Assembly (NCBI RefSeq): GCF_032854445.1
Contig: NC_088295.1
Coordinates: 31,977,385 to 32,041,384, forward strand
From: Liolophura sinensis
Lineage: Eukaryota > Mollusca > Polyplacophora > Chitonida > Chitonidae
Direction of reading: 5' to 3'
DNA: 64,000 nt
In this document: positions 60,001 to 64,000 of the stretch, piece after piece
How the letters are laid out: every line of letters begins with the position of its first letter
Numbering within the stretch: the stretch's first letter is position 1
Notes under the pieces: model-generated
Told to the model about the DNA's origin: nothing
Databases searched by the model: none
The model's input: the letters and a program-made list of their open reading frames with translations, nothing else
Program-made: the position numbers and the translations under genes

Positions 60001-62934
60001 ATTTATAAATGCACATGCAAGTGCATGCAATTGAATCTGGGTAGGTTTACCAATAACACATATTATTATTTATACATCAGTGAAATCCCAGTATTTCCTT
60101 CACTGATAAAAATGGTATCTTCACTAGTTAGATATCACTTTTGTTATTACATTTTGCTATTACACTGCTGGAGACCTTGATCCGTGACCCACGGCCGTGC
60201 ACTTCCGCGCAATACATAGTTCGGCAAAAAATAAAAAATAAGGGATAGACATTCTCCATGTGCTTAATTTACCTAAATACCTATATTGCATTAGCATTAA
60301 ACACCTTTGTAGAATGTATAATTACTTACAGACAATTTTTAAAACTGTAAAAAGGTTTTGTGAGCACGGACGTGAACGAAATTGCGGCACGTATGAACAG
60401 AATCAGAAATACGAAGAAGATGGCACAATGCTTATTTTTTTCAAAGATGCAACAGATGTAAATGCCTTTATATTCGTGGGCATAAACTTTCGCGGATTTG
60501 GTAAAAAGACACATTTGCGGGAATCAACTTTTGCAGATCTTAACAGAATTTTTGGACAACTGATCAAACTTCAATACAGAAACATCAAGTAATAAAACAA
60601 CTCAAGCATTCAAGTAACAATGTTATCATTTAAACTTGTTTGTAACTGTAAGATGTGACGAAACTTCTATACATTGAAGACTGTTACTCTTTATAAGACG
60701 AAGCCCTTACCTGCTGTGTGAGCAAATATTCGTGCCACTCACTGCGGGAAACGACCAAGGATTAAATGTGAAATAAATAAATCCCACTGTTTAATTCCCA
60801 TGCATCAGCAGTGTGAGTGAAACTTTGAGTGAACAGTAACAGATTTGAGCAAATTTCTCAGAAGTGCGGAATCCCCCCAAGCGATATCTCAGGCGCGTCC
60901 GAAAGATGATCTGACTGAAAGGCACGTACAGTCGATAAAAAAACAGCCTCTCTCGTCGTATGTATATCGTATCACGTACACACTCCAAGTACAAATTATC
61001 GATTTGTATGTCTGTAACTGCGGCAATAAATCAACAAAAATAACGTTGCACTTTGGCGATACTTAAGACGTAGCTAAGCCTCCTTAAAAGAGATTAACTG
61101 ACGATCAATTAAGCTGAATTTGTAAAAGCCAAAATACATTCTAATTAGGTATTTCTAATTAACGTGTTTGAAAAGTATTAGAACTGTAGTGCTTGTTAAC
61201 GAATTTATAACTGTAACGCATGCTACATTTATAAATTACTTACATGGGTTTTATATTCGATGGCACTTATTTTCACGGAAATGTGTTCGCCGCGAAATCC
61301 ACGAACATTAGTACCACACAAATAAAAAGGCATTTACAGTAAATTGATACGCATTTATATACATGTAGAGAAAATGTCAGGATATAAATAATAAACAGAA
61401 TATTGCACAGTGAAGATTAAATACCACAAATATTGTTCTCGTGAAAGGTAGAAATGATGGGTTATCATTTCCACCTCACACTCAAACAATATTTATGGTA
61501 TTTAACCTTCAGTGTGCAATATCCTCTATATAAATAGATAATGTCTCTGAGTTTTTAACAATGTTATCAATATTAACCTTATTTCCTGTGTATTTGCTCT
61601 GTGCTGAAGTAAGAGAATCAGATAGCATTAATAAAAACAGAGACAAACAGCAAACCACTAACTGTTTGATTGCTTGGGGTTTAACTTTACTTCAAATTTT
61701 ACTTTATAATTATAATCTCACTTCAGTGTCTCACTGAGTCAAGCCAGTCTAAATGATGGCATGTCATCACACCCAGTTACAATATACTGACATTAGACGA
61801 ACCACTACATATCTGGCCTATCCTCTTAGTCTGTTCGAAGCACAAAAGTATGACCAGAAGACTGCCGTCTTAAACGTCTAAGTCGTATGACTTGGCCTGG
61901 GATTGACACCGAGGCCCCTTACAAAAGAATGAAGTCACATATTTACTATTTCTAAACACAGAATGTGTAAAAAAAAAAAAAAAATACACAACTCTCTTAC
62001 TTTTTAGCTTTAAGTTCATCATATTTGGACAAGAACTCAATGGGTGTGCCACTGCACTGTGCTATCTTCCTCTTTGCATGGTGGGCTGATACCTGAGAAA
62101 CAAATGTGTGTTTTAATAACAGCTGATGTAGTTGAACCATCTCTATCTTTTAATCTTAAGAGTTTTCACCCTGATATGTAAACTGATATGCGCTAGTTTA
62201 CAAACTTTATTCAAATTCACATTGGTACATAACATTTCATACTCTCCTTAAAACTAGGCCTGAAGTGAATCAAATAAAGCTAAGGACACATAACACAAAA
62301 AAAAAAAAACCCCCAAAAAACATAACGGTTACCTTAACATGCTGTCCAGCTTGTGTTAAACTAGAACTATCCAAACCTAGCTTCATTTAATTTATTTATT
62401 TGATTAGTGTTTTAAGCCTTAGTCAAGAATATTTCACTTATACAACAGCAGCCGGCATTATGGTGGGAGGAAACCCGGGGGAAACCCACGACCATCTGCA
62501 GGTTGAAAGCTTCATTTGAGAGATGTTTCATCTTAACCTGTGTTGTAATATAAGGAGTTGTATTCTTCAAGAGCATCTCAGTGTACACTTCAGCGCCTAC
62601 TTCATCTGTGGACTTTACTCTGAAATAACACAACCAGGGCAATGCATGAATATGAAGAGTTAAAATATAAGATCCGGCTACATCAACTACTATAACCAAC
62701 AATAAAATTGTAAATTTGTCCCATGTACAGACCTTGTACCAGATTGTCTGCTTTGACACAAATTTGTCATGATGATACCTGAAATCTCATATAAATATTA
62801 TTACTTCTATACCTAAACATCTTTGAAATAAATTGCACACTCTTCAAAACTGTTAAATATGAAAGATTTGCCAATACAAACCCTAGTAAATTCATCAGTT
62901 CGCTGACATGATGGTGGATCTTAAACTCTCCCAT
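26912..62934 (-). CDS. TUBGCP2: Gamma-tubulin complex component 2 (GCP2), 30 coding exons
   Basis: GCP2 pairs with GCP3 to form the gamma-tubulin small complex, the Y-shaped spoke of the gamma-tubulin ring complex that nucleates microtubules at centrosomes and other organising centres. The span is genomic; the coding exons are listed separately. They join to about 2790 coding bases and about 929 residues, slightly longer than the roughly 900 I recall for human. Order: short N-terminal motif region (exons 1-6), N-terminal GCP (Spc97/Spc98) domain binding neighbouring GCPs (about exons 7-19), C-terminal domain contacting gamma-tubulin (about exons 20-28), and a divergent tail ending QSKGGEDG. 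Signature stretches close to vertebrate GCP2 include EKWIYKG, IEKAFNYASK, ALTRYQMLFRH, LRQRMLNFVQN and LDFNGFYT. Oddities: two AT-AC introns, a one-base frame excess at exon 10/11, and a 60-bp array containing extra exon 25 acceptors. Confidence 0.96.
27104..27223 (-). mobile_element. SINE, 3' half, in intron 29
   Basis: Minus-oriented fragment with tail, 3' domain (equivalent of CTTGAGTACTGCGTAAAACA) and body up to the CCCAC block; the tRNA-like head is missing. Confidence 0.8.
29060..29775. repeat. Higher-order tandem repeat in intron 29
   Basis: Built of ~40-bp phrases such as GTATCAGAGAGATATACACC and TGTATCTCTGATGACAATGG. These are organised into a unit of about 203-212 bp that repeats at about 29230, 29433 and 29645, each starting TATCTCAGAGT-ATACACCC. 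It ends only about 15 bp below the exon 29 donor. Confidence 0.85.
29791..29876 (-). CDS. TUBGCP2: TUBGCP2 exon 29
   Basis: Acceptor TTCTGTTGTGCAG, phase 2 entry completing an AGG codon, then LDFNGFYTSKLEAMSLE, the conserved GCP2 C-terminal signature. Donor G|GTGAGTC, phase 1. Residues about 866-895. Confidence 0.95.
30705..30868 (-). CDS. TUBGCP2: TUBGCP2 exon 28
   Basis: Acceptor CCGTCAG, donor CAG|GTGAGTAG. Encodes VVSEHVDQLAG, then FERTILNFDTNFSRLLLEL and the end of the C-terminal domain. Residues about 812-866; leaves in phase 2. Confidence 0.95.
30899..31050 (-). mobile_element. Composite SINE fragment in intron 27
   Basis: The left part (TATGTATGCTTGGAGTTTAA, TCGTACTTAACAATTT) matches the family at 18.3 kb. 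The right part (GGTGAGAGACTCCAGGTTCA to CACAGAGGCCCCC) matches the tRNA-like head of the main SINE family. It appears to be a chimera of two families. Confidence 0.55.
31500..31631 (-). CDS. TUBGCP2: TUBGCP2 exon 27
   Basis: Acceptor GGTCTTCTCAG, donor AAG|GTACAA, phase 0 at both ends. Encodes RLTQSTSVELEGGDLTR, then a charged stretch LRERKQDPDKNKMTRK. It corresponds to the variable loop of GCP2 that begins FTQS in human. Similarity is low over most of its length, but frame and position fit exactly. Residues about 768-811. Confidence 0.85.
31793..31903 (-). mobile_element. SINE, 3' half, in intron 26
   Basis: Minus-oriented tail and 3' domain (TTTGATTGGTGTTTTACGCC on the plus strand, then the ATGGCGGCCAGCATTATGG block); head missing. 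Confidence 0.85.
32278..32421 (-). CDS. TUBGCP2: TUBGCP2 exon 26
   Basis: Acceptor GTGTGACAG, donor CAG|GTGAGTGG, phase 0 at both ends, 48 codons. Encodes VTNVDDVLECHTDFLNNC, then LKDCMLTNPDLLKIVHKLM, strongly conserved in GCP2. Residues about 720-767. Confidence 0.97.
32878..33052 (-). CDS. TUBGCP2: TUBGCP2 exon 25, with an amplified acceptor
   Basis: With the acceptor nearest the exon (TTTTATAG at 33053) it starts in phase 2 and reads VWMGNKAAKMYSLRSS, then FALRQRMLNFVQNFEYYMMF, ending DE before donor GTAAGTG. Residues about 661-719. The first ~36 coding bases and the preceding intron end are repeated 15 more times upstream, so the true start of the exon in transcripts cannot be decided from sequence alone. 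Confidence 0.95.
33016..33970 (-). repeat. 60-bp array carrying exon 25 acceptors
   Basis: Sixteen units. On the minus strand each holds a T-rich tract, TTTTTGTAG and then TGTGTGGATGGGGAATAAGG and the rest of the first ~36 bases of exon 25. Acceptor positions are 33053 (the exon's own) and then every 60 bp from 33113 to 33953. In the unit near 33353 the AG is lost (CAACAAAA instead of CTACAAAA on the plus strand). The unit length is 20 codons and the repeat frame is open as KMYSLPVVCFCSVWMGNKAA, except for TAG codons at 33379-33381 and about 33739-33741. Units are over 95% alike. Confidence 0.97.
34206..34253 (-). mobile_element. SINE 3'-end scrap
   Basis: TTTATTTGGTTTGTGTTTTA followed by CGCATTTCTATAAGG resembles the SINE tail and 3' domain start; no body remains. 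Confidence 0.4.
34505..34855. repeat. 56-bp minisatellite, short left block
   Basis: About six units with GTGTTTTGTCAAGGGAGAAC, TGGAG[T/C]CTGC[A/G]ATGCA, then AACCTACATAATATTAACCT. They alternate regularly between TCTGCAATG and CCTGCGATG types, a two-unit higher order. It was continuous with the large block to the right before the transposon insertion. Confidence 0.95.
34856..35841. mobile_element. TA-flanked inverted-repeat transposon (MITE-like)
   Basis: 986 bp inserted inside the 56-bp array. The ends are inverted: the left begins CTGTGAAATACTTA and the right, reverse-complemented, begins TTGTAAAGTACTTA, with further similar TTTTCGCG-type stretches inside. Both sides are flanked by TA, and removing the element plus one TA restores the array sequence CATAATATAACCC exactly. 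A TA duplication is typical of Tc1/mariner-type insertion. Two minus-strand frames inside (35139-35435 and 35503-35706) do not resemble a transposase, so the element is non-autonomous. Confidence 0.85.
35842..39955. repeat. 56-bp minisatellite, main block (~73 copies)
   Basis: Units of the form ATAACCCTGTGTTTTGTCAT, GGGAGAACTGGAGTCTGCAA, TGCAAACCTACATAAT. Variants mark sub-structure: ACATGTACATATTAGAACCC replaces the unit boundary in about seven places, and a block of about eight units is duplicated with a 454-bp shift (36969 and 37423). It lies wholly in intron 24 of TUBGCP2. Open frames of up to 207 codons here are by-products of the repeat. Confidence 0.98.
41028..41098 (-). CDS. TUBGCP2: TUBGCP2 exon 24
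   Basis: Acceptor CTATCTTTAG, phase 0; encodes ALTRYQMLFRHLFYCKHVER then QLC, nearly identical to vertebrate GCP2. Donor GG|GTGAGTG leaves phase 2. Residues about 638-661. The following intron is about 8 kb and almost entirely repeats. Confidence 0.97.
41750..41850 (-). CDS. TUBGCP2: TUBGCP2 exon 23
   Basis: Acceptor CTTTCAG, donor AAAG|GTAGAG. Encodes YRIDPTDLHLSGLESFSF then DYVVKWPVSLVLNRK, the conserved start of the gamma-tubulin-contacting region. Residues about 604-637. Confidence 0.96.
41893..42128 (-). mobile_element. SINE, near full length, in intron 22
   Basis: Minus-oriented copy from tail through body to tRNA-like head. The head, read on the minus strand, carries an A-box-like GGCTCAGTTTGTTAGCGC and ends near GGGTCTCCGTG. 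Confidence 0.88.
42744..42817 (-). CDS. TUBGCP2: TUBGCP2 exon 22
   Basis: Acceptor TTCTTTACAG, donor AAAG|GTAATG. Encodes VDLLPYDLITQMFKILTIE then TKLEK, matching the DLITQL..IET block of GCP2. Residues about 579-604. Confidence 0.96.
43168..43255 (-). CDS. TUBGCP2: TUBGCP2 exon 21
   Basis: Starts directly after AC at 43256-43257 (AT-AC intron upstream), giving DDILPTRLESLLELALRT across the junction, then STANVDPFKDDLK. Donor CTCAA|GTAAAT. A CAG acceptor 13 bases inside the exon would drop ILPT and break the frame, so the AC acceptor is preferred. Residues about 550-579. Confidence 0.92.
44540..44808 (-). mobile_element. SINE 3' part, tandemly triplicated
   Basis: The tail-proximal segment occurs three times in a row (from about 44555, 44650 and 44755), with boundaries at GAAACCTATTTGATTATTGT. 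The first two copies run to the GGGGAAACC block; the third stops after ACTTATACCACGACCATGG. This looks like unequal exchange or replication slippage after insertion. Confidence 0.85.
44950..45118 (-). mobile_element. SINE, 3' part, in intron 20
   Basis: Minus-oriented tail, 3' domain and body up to the block ACCTTCCCTTGTATG; head lost or replaced. Confidence 0.85.
45145..45208 (+). mobile_element. Inverted SINE 3' end with poly-A
   Basis: CTATAAGTGAAATATTCTTG then AGTACGGCATAAAACACCAT and about 24 A. It is the plus-oriented 3' end of the same SINE, lying 30 bp from the minus-oriented copy, so the two can pair. Confidence 0.85.
45283..45374 (-). CDS. TUBGCP2: TUBGCP2 exon 20
   Basis: Acceptor CTTATTCCAG, phase 2 entry. 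Encodes SIKHYFLLDKGDFIVQFMD then MTEEEMKQNID, matching the IKRYFLMDQGDF block of human GCP2. It ends at G|ATATCCTTT, an AT-AC donor. Residues about 519-550. Confidence 0.95.
45447..45606 (-). mobile_element. SINE, partial, in intron 19
   Basis: Minus-oriented 3' domain and body (CTGATTGGTGTTTTATGCTG to AGAGAGGAAGCCAGCATG); diverged, head missing. Confidence 0.8.
47780..48006 (-). mobile_element. SINE, near full length with body deletion, intron 19
   Basis: Tail, 3' domain, a deletion of the GGCGGCCAGCATTATGG block, then body and a diverged tRNA-like head (GGTGAGAGGCTCCTGGGTTA to CCTGAGGAACCCTC). Confidence 0.85.
48581..48854 (-). mobile_element. SINE, full-length reference copy, intron 19
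   Basis: The best copy in the window. Read on the minus strand: GGGGCCTCCGTGGCTCAGTC then GGTTAGTGCGC (A-box-like TGGCTCAGTCGGTTAG), a B-box-like GTGAGCTCAAGTCC, a conserved body, the 3' domain GAAATATTCTTGAGTATGGC and an A-rich tail. Such a tRNA-type promoter is transcribed by RNA polymerase III and moved by a partner LINE. Confidence 0.92.
49606..49756 (-). CDS. TUBGCP2: TUBGCP2 exon 19
   Basis: Acceptor TTTGTCAG, donor AAA|GTATGTG. Encodes RDVKFPSAVEIEYTLKD, then YFDQIEKAFNYASKLLLQL and MEEKQLIARI, one of the most conserved parts of GCP2. Residues about 469-519. Confidence 0.97.
50531..50643 (-). CDS. TUBGCP2: TUBGCP2 exon 18
   Basis: Begins G|TAC TGG after the AC end of an AT-AC intron. 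Encodes YWEQHYTICRERIPVFLE, then ADKILNTGKYLNVVRLC. Donor TGTG|GTATGT. Residues about 431-469. Confidence 0.95.
50644..50877 (-). other. TUBGCP2: Intron 17: U12-type AT-AC intron
   Basis: 234 bp. The 5' site is GC|ATATCCTTTT, an exact U12 AT-AC donor. The branch-like TTCCTTAAT ends about 10 bases before the 3' end CCTCAC. No GT donor exists near the end of exon 17 and no AG acceptor near the start of exon 18, while this pairing gives YNDAYWEQHY, matching the human YNDKYWDQRY. Confidence 0.93.
50878..50939 (-). CDS. TUBGCP2: TUBGCP2 exon 17
   Basis: Acceptor CTTTATTTAAG, phase 0. Encodes FLVEENETIQKEKLQEEY then ND, matching FMVEE..KERIQEDYND of human GCP2. Ends at an AT-AC donor in phase 2. 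Residues about 411-431. Confidence 0.95.
51092..51338 (-). mobile_element. SINE, full length with body deletion, intron 16
   Basis: Tail, 3' domain, body lacking the GGGCAGAGCCCGGGGGAAA segment, and intact tRNA-like head ending GGGGGCCTCCGTGGCTCAGT on the minus strand. Confidence 0.9.
51395..51466 (-). CDS. TUBGCP2: TUBGCP2 exon 16
   Basis: Acceptor TTTATTCCAG, donor GAG|GTAGGTTG, phase 0 at both ends, 24 codons. Encodes ACVPYFEILEKWIYKG then IVSDPYSE, the hallmark GCP motif PYFEVLEKWIYRG. Residues about 387-410. Confidence 0.98.
51569..51611 (-). CDS. TUBGCP2: TUBGCP2 exon 15 (43 bp)
   Basis: Acceptor TCATTTCAG, donor GCT|GTAAGT. Encodes DGKGQDLCLYLTQA, matching the QELCLYLTKAA block of human GCP2. 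Small but unambiguous. Residues about 372-386. Confidence 0.95.
51665..53030. repeat. 24-bp minisatellite filling intron 14
   Basis: Units of CAGCAAACACTGATGTATCA plus CCCC, with variants CAAGCCCAGCAAAACCCTCA and a longer inserted phrase CTCATCAGGGCCTCACTGGT, CAAGGGCCTGAGGGCTTCAG that recurs about six times. It occupies almost the whole intron between exons 14 and 15. Confidence 0.96.
53155..53216 (-). CDS. TUBGCP2: TUBGCP2 exon 14
   Basis: Acceptor CATTCTTGTAG, donor GG|GTGAGTG. Encodes GECIGGAILSLLHEKTSSL then IG, matching GECLGGSTLSLLHDR of human. Residues about 352-372. Confidence 0.95.
53332..53480 (-). mobile_element. SINE, partial, in intron 13
   Basis: Tail, 3' domain (with GATTTTTACGCCGTACTCAA, a small deletion) and body to ATCTTCCCACGTAC; head missing. 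Confidence 0.82.
53703..53794 (-). CDS. TUBGCP2: TUBGCP2 exon 13
   Basis: Acceptor GTTCTTGTCAG, donor AGG|GTAAGG. Encodes EFVLQKLWFYLQPTFHTL then GLLASVANSVNR, matching LQKLWFYIQP of human. Enters in phase 1. An in-phase alternative acceptor TCCTGCAG at 53778 would start at KLWFY. Residues about 321-351. Confidence 0.92.
54287..54335 (-). CDS. TUBGCP2: TUBGCP2 exon 12 (49 bp)
   Basis: Acceptor CCTGTTTGTAG. Encodes DYTILVAQLERQLRK, matching HLILVSQLEQ of human. Two donors compete: A|GTGAGG (ends 54287, in frame with exon 13) and AAG|GTCAGT (ends 54291, in frame only with the internal exon 13 acceptor). I use the first. Residues about 305-321. Confidence 0.88.
54728..54796 (-). CDS. TUBGCP2: TUBGCP2 exon 11
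   Basis: Acceptor TTTGTTTCAG, donor CGG|GTAAGC. In frame as RSLAFEYGLVSHALSAAM then RTIIR, matching SSFEYGQVNHALAAAMRT of human. The acceptor gives phase 0 while exon 10 as drawn leaves phase 1, so one base is in excess at this junction. Residues about 282-304. Confidence 0.92.
55121..55198 (-). CDS. TUBGCP2: TUBGCP2 exon 10
   Basis: Acceptor CTATTTTGCAG, phase 1. Encodes PSLKEFVNRILPLCSDYS then VVVRFIE, matching ELVHRILPVA..AVTRFIEE of human. The donor GAAG|GTAAAT leaves one extra G relative to exon 11; a single G here would restore the frame. Residues about 256-281. Confidence 0.93.
56574..56655 (-). CDS. TUBGCP2: TUBGCP2 exon 9
   Basis: Acceptor ATATTTACCAG, donor TTGG|GTAGGT. Encodes GIEGKYILARPLKDKYSPK then EFVIDQSL, matching GVDGRYVSAQPL of human. 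Residues about 229-256. Confidence 0.93.
57009..57130 (-). mobile_element. SINE, 3' half, in intron 8
   Basis: Minus-oriented tail, 3' domain (CTGGTATTTTATGCCGGACT) and body to the GAAAACCCACCG block. Confidence 0.85.
57263..57340 (-). CDS. TUBGCP2: TUBGCP2 exon 8
   Basis: Acceptor TTTTGTGCAG, donor CAG|GTAAGGG, phase 0 at both ends, 26 codons. Encodes NVVALGTLPAPQQELAILED then VLHCMQ, matching LPIGTLPLASQESAVVEDLL of human. Residues about 203-228. Confidence 0.95.
57861..57949 (-). CDS. TUBGCP2: TUBGCP2 exon 7
   Basis: Acceptor GTGTTGTAG, donor GAA|GTAAGTG. Encodes NVPVQPEWLFDRPALTLDF then IVNTDPIADE, matching FPAWVYERPALIGDF of human, near the start of the N-terminal GCP domain. Residues about 173-202. 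A decayed copy lies 0.57 kb upstream in transcription order. Confidence 0.94.
58388..58428 (-). mobile_element. SINE tail scrap in intron 6
   Basis: TATTTATTTATTTATTTGAT then TAGTGCTTTATGCCGTAC matches the SINE 3' end; it abuts the exon 7-like copy. Confidence 0.6.
58451..58530 (-). pseudogene. Decayed copy of TUBGCP2 exon 7
   Basis: 80 bases align without gaps to 57881-57960, covering most of exon 7, its acceptor and about 11 intron bases, at roughly three-quarters identity by eye. The acceptor GTTGTAG is kept, but the frame reads NITVQAE and then a TGA where exon 7 has the tryptophan of EWLF. If spliced in, it would end the protein. Confidence 0.8.
58984..59083 (-). CDS. TUBGCP2: TUBGCP2 exon 6
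   Basis: Acceptor GATTTACAG (minus-strand TTTACAG), phase 0. Encodes IKDMLLREATSTDAITSSE then LLRKGLREKQLKRN, corresponding to the LEELRKQL..LKRKMLRDKQNKKN stretch of human GCP2, probably helical. The donor G|GTACGG is weak but frame-consistent. Residues about 140-173. Confidence 0.88.
59195..59430 (-). mobile_element. SINE, near full length, diverged, intron 5
   Basis: Tail, 3' domain, body (CGGCGGCCAGCATTATGGTG) and a diverged tRNA-like head ending ATAGAGGCCCC. Confidence 0.82.
59549..59680 (-). CDS. TUBGCP2: TUBGCP2 exon 5
   Basis: Acceptor AAATTTTCAG, donor GAG|GTATAT, phase 0 at both ends, 44 codons. Encodes TKQFLGKNAKDRADNAGL, a Ser/Thr-rich linker, then KMTQQELTE, matching LQQNAKERAEL..ISMQELEEL of human. 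Residues about 96-139. Confidence 0.92.
59919..59976 (-). CDS. TUBGCP2: TUBGCP2 exon 4
   Basis: Acceptor TTATGACAG, donor AAG|GTATCT. Encodes VRDLDSLVFLLSKLSEEKK, matching RNLDPLVYLLSKLTEDKE of human. Residues about 76-95. Confidence 0.96.
60458..61340. mobile_element. Possible decayed inverted-repeat element in intron 3
   Basis: The left end (TGTAAATGCCTTTATATTCG then a TTCGCGG-containing stretch) and the reverse complement of the right end (TGTAAATGCCTTTTTATTTG then ATTTCGCGG and ACACATTTCC) are similar over about 70 bases. Interior frames, including a 110-codon plus ORF overlapping the left end, show no transposase. Boundaries are approximate. Confidence 0.45.
62001..62092 (-). CDS. TUBGCP2: TUBGCP2 exon 3
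   Basis: Acceptor TTTCTCAG, donor AAAAA|GTAAGAG. Encodes VSAHHAKRKIAQCSGTP then IEFLSKYDELKAK, matching VSAHSAKVKIAEFSRTP of human. Residues about 46-76. Confidence 0.97.
62388..62506 (-). mobile_element. SINE, 3' half, in intron 2
   Basis: Minus-oriented tail, 3' domain and body to CATCTGCAGGTTG; it ends about 30 bp from the exon 2 donor. Confidence 0.85.
62538..62619 (-). CDS. TUBGCP2: TUBGCP2 exon 2
   Basis: Acceptor GTTATTTCAG, donor CAG|GTTAAG. Encodes VKSTDEVGAEVYTEMLLK then NTTPYITTQ, matching GDGAEVYIDLLQKNRTPYVTT of human. Residues about 18-45. Confidence 0.96.
62882..62934 (-). CDS. TUBGCP2: TUBGCP2 exon 1 coding part, start codon
   Basis: ATG at 62934-62932 opens MGEFKIHHHVSELMNLL, matching the human N-terminus MSEFRIHHDVNELLSLL, so this start is secure. 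Donor GG|GTTTGT, phase 2. The 14 bases before the ATG follow a strong acceptor TTTTTTTGCAG (62949), so the exon probably begins at 62948 and a non-coding first exon lies further right. Confidence 0.95.
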
Positions 62935-62948
62935 TGTGAAACTTTAAT

Positions 62949-63600
62949 CTGCAAAAAAAGAAACCAAAAACATGTAAAATATACATTATAAAGATTATAA
63001 CCCTATATCTCTGAAAGAATTGAATGATTGTTATTTTAGTTCAACACCATACTCAATAATTTTCAACTTATATGATTGTGGCCAGTTTTCCGATGTGTCC
63101 GTGATAAACAATCAATTAGTTGTGGGCAGCTAGCACTCAACTTCACAAACGATAACCATACTAATATTATGCAGGGAAGTTGTTAATAATTGGGCGCTGT
63201 CATGGCAGAATTTTTTTTTTTTTCCAATCAGTTGTCAGCAAAGAAAATTCAAGCAAAAAGATAAATGCCCATAGATTTCCCTGTTTTACTCCTGATGAAA
63301 ATTCGACAGAAGGAAGTAATTGAACAACCCTGTGAACTTTAACATGAGCAACTTAAGCTCATCAGCATCATTTGGTTTCTGAATGAAAGTCTGTCGAAAA
63401 TTGAGCATCACACAATCCATCACCCTATACTCACATGTTGTGAGTGTGGTGACAGTTAATTCAGACTGAAAATAGGTTTGTTATATATATGGTCACATCA
63501 AATACTTGGCTTCATTGTGATGATAATTTAGAAAGACCTCTAAACCAGGTTCAACTCGTGCCCTGTCAGTCATGCAGACATACTGAGCATCATACTCAGT
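62949..63600. other. Probable intron in the 5' UTR
   Basis: Between the exon 1 acceptor and the CpG-rich promoter-like stretch. It includes a scrap of SINE 3' end near 63034-63090. A possible minus-strand donor for a leader exon is CAT|GTGAGTAT near 63434. No coding sequence is recognised. Confidence 0.4.
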
Positions 63601-63609
63601 TCAGTTTTC

Positions 63610-63720
63610 TTTTCGCGCGCGTTTCCGTCCATGTATTCACTTGCGATGGGTCACGTGACGGTCAGAGACAGCCAATATTACACTTATTTTCGGCGCGTCT
63701 GCGGGCTTTTTAGCAGCGCT
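63610..63720. promoter_or_regulatory. CpG-rich promoter-like region
   Basis: A cluster of CpG dinucleotides unlike the surrounding AT-rich DNA, with the palindromic E-box GTCACGTGAC (63650-63659) and a CCAAT box (63672-63676). It lies about 0.7 kb upstream of the TUBGCP2 start codon. I infer it is the TUBGCP2 promoter, possibly shared with a plus-strand gene starting to the right. Confidence 0.5.
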
Positions 63721-64000
63721 AACCCAGTAAGGGAGTTGTATTTTAATCACTCTATTTTTCAAGGTTGTCGAATCATCAAAGAAATTATTTTGTTTTAACC
63801 ATGCAAAGAACATATTACATAGGGTATCATGAGATCTCGCGTGGCCCTGGACTTTGACAACATGTAAACACTTGCCCTGTTAGGAAAGCGTTCGACTGTC
63901 AATTTCTTGGCTGGAGTCGTTTTATTGGGTGAAATGGGTTGACTAAAATTGACTGTAAGTATATCACTTATCTTCTCCATGCAAGGAAATTACATCATGG
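63721..64000. other. Right-edge sequence
   Basis: No gene recognised. A plus-strand donor-like GACT|GTAAGTAT at about 63955 could end the first exon of a head-to-head neighbour, but there is no coding evidence within the window. Confidence 0.25.

Noticed and set aside
60260-60592. 110-codon plus ORF in TUBGCP2 intron 3
   Set aside because: Overlaps one end of a probable inverted-repeat element and has no recognisable motif.

Overview
This window is animal nuclear DNA, not bacterial. It is AT-rich and intron-rich, and it is crowded with tRNA-derived SINEs, minisatellites and broken transposons. The SINE family and repeat style suggest a mollusc or another lophotrochozoan invertebrate; that is an inference, and I cannot name the species.

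Right part (about 26.9-63 kb, minus strand): one conserved gene that I recognise with confidence, TUBGCP2, which encodes gamma-tubulin complex component 2 (GCP2, Spc97/Spc98 family). I assembled 30 coding exons by hand from splice sites and similarity to GCP2. They run from the ATG at 62934 to the TGA at 26912-26914 and give about 929 residues (from memory, the human protein is about 900). Reading frame is kept across every junction except exon 10/11, where one extra base appears. Two introns look like minor-spliceosome (U12) AT-AC introns: intron 17 (50644-50877) and intron 20 (43256-45282).

The most unusual structure is at the 5' edge of exon 25. The intron 3' end, its AG and the first ~36 coding bases have been amplified into 16 tandem 60-bp units (33016-33970). 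Each unit carries its own splice acceptor except one that has lost its AG. Because 60 bp is exactly 20 codons, the acceptors nearest the exon would add whole 20-residue repeats in frame. A TAG in the unit at 33379-33381 closes the frame to acceptors further upstream.

The introns are packed with repeats: a 56-bp minisatellite of about 80 copies (34.5-39.95 kb) split by a 986-bp TA-flanked inverted-repeat transposon; a 24-bp minisatellite filling intron 14; a ~205-bp higher-order repeat in intron 29; a decayed copy of exon 7 in intron 6; and about 15 copies of one SINE family, nearly all in the same orientation as the gene.

Left part (0-26.5 kb): no intact gene that I recognise. It holds a deleted Ty3/gypsy LTR retrotransposon (1071-3499), a Tc1/mariner transposase fragment (19.65-19.97 kb), a broken tyrosine-recombinase gene (21.1-22.1 kb), and diverged copies of a large (~5 kb) non-coding repeat (6.9-11.9, 11.95-16.3, 18.0-19.45, 23.8-26.0 kb) interrupted by minisatellites and a long alternating GC/GT tract.

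The right edge (63.6-63.72 kb) is a short CpG-rich stretch with a palindromic CACGTG E-box and a CCAAT box, likely the TUBGCP2 promoter.
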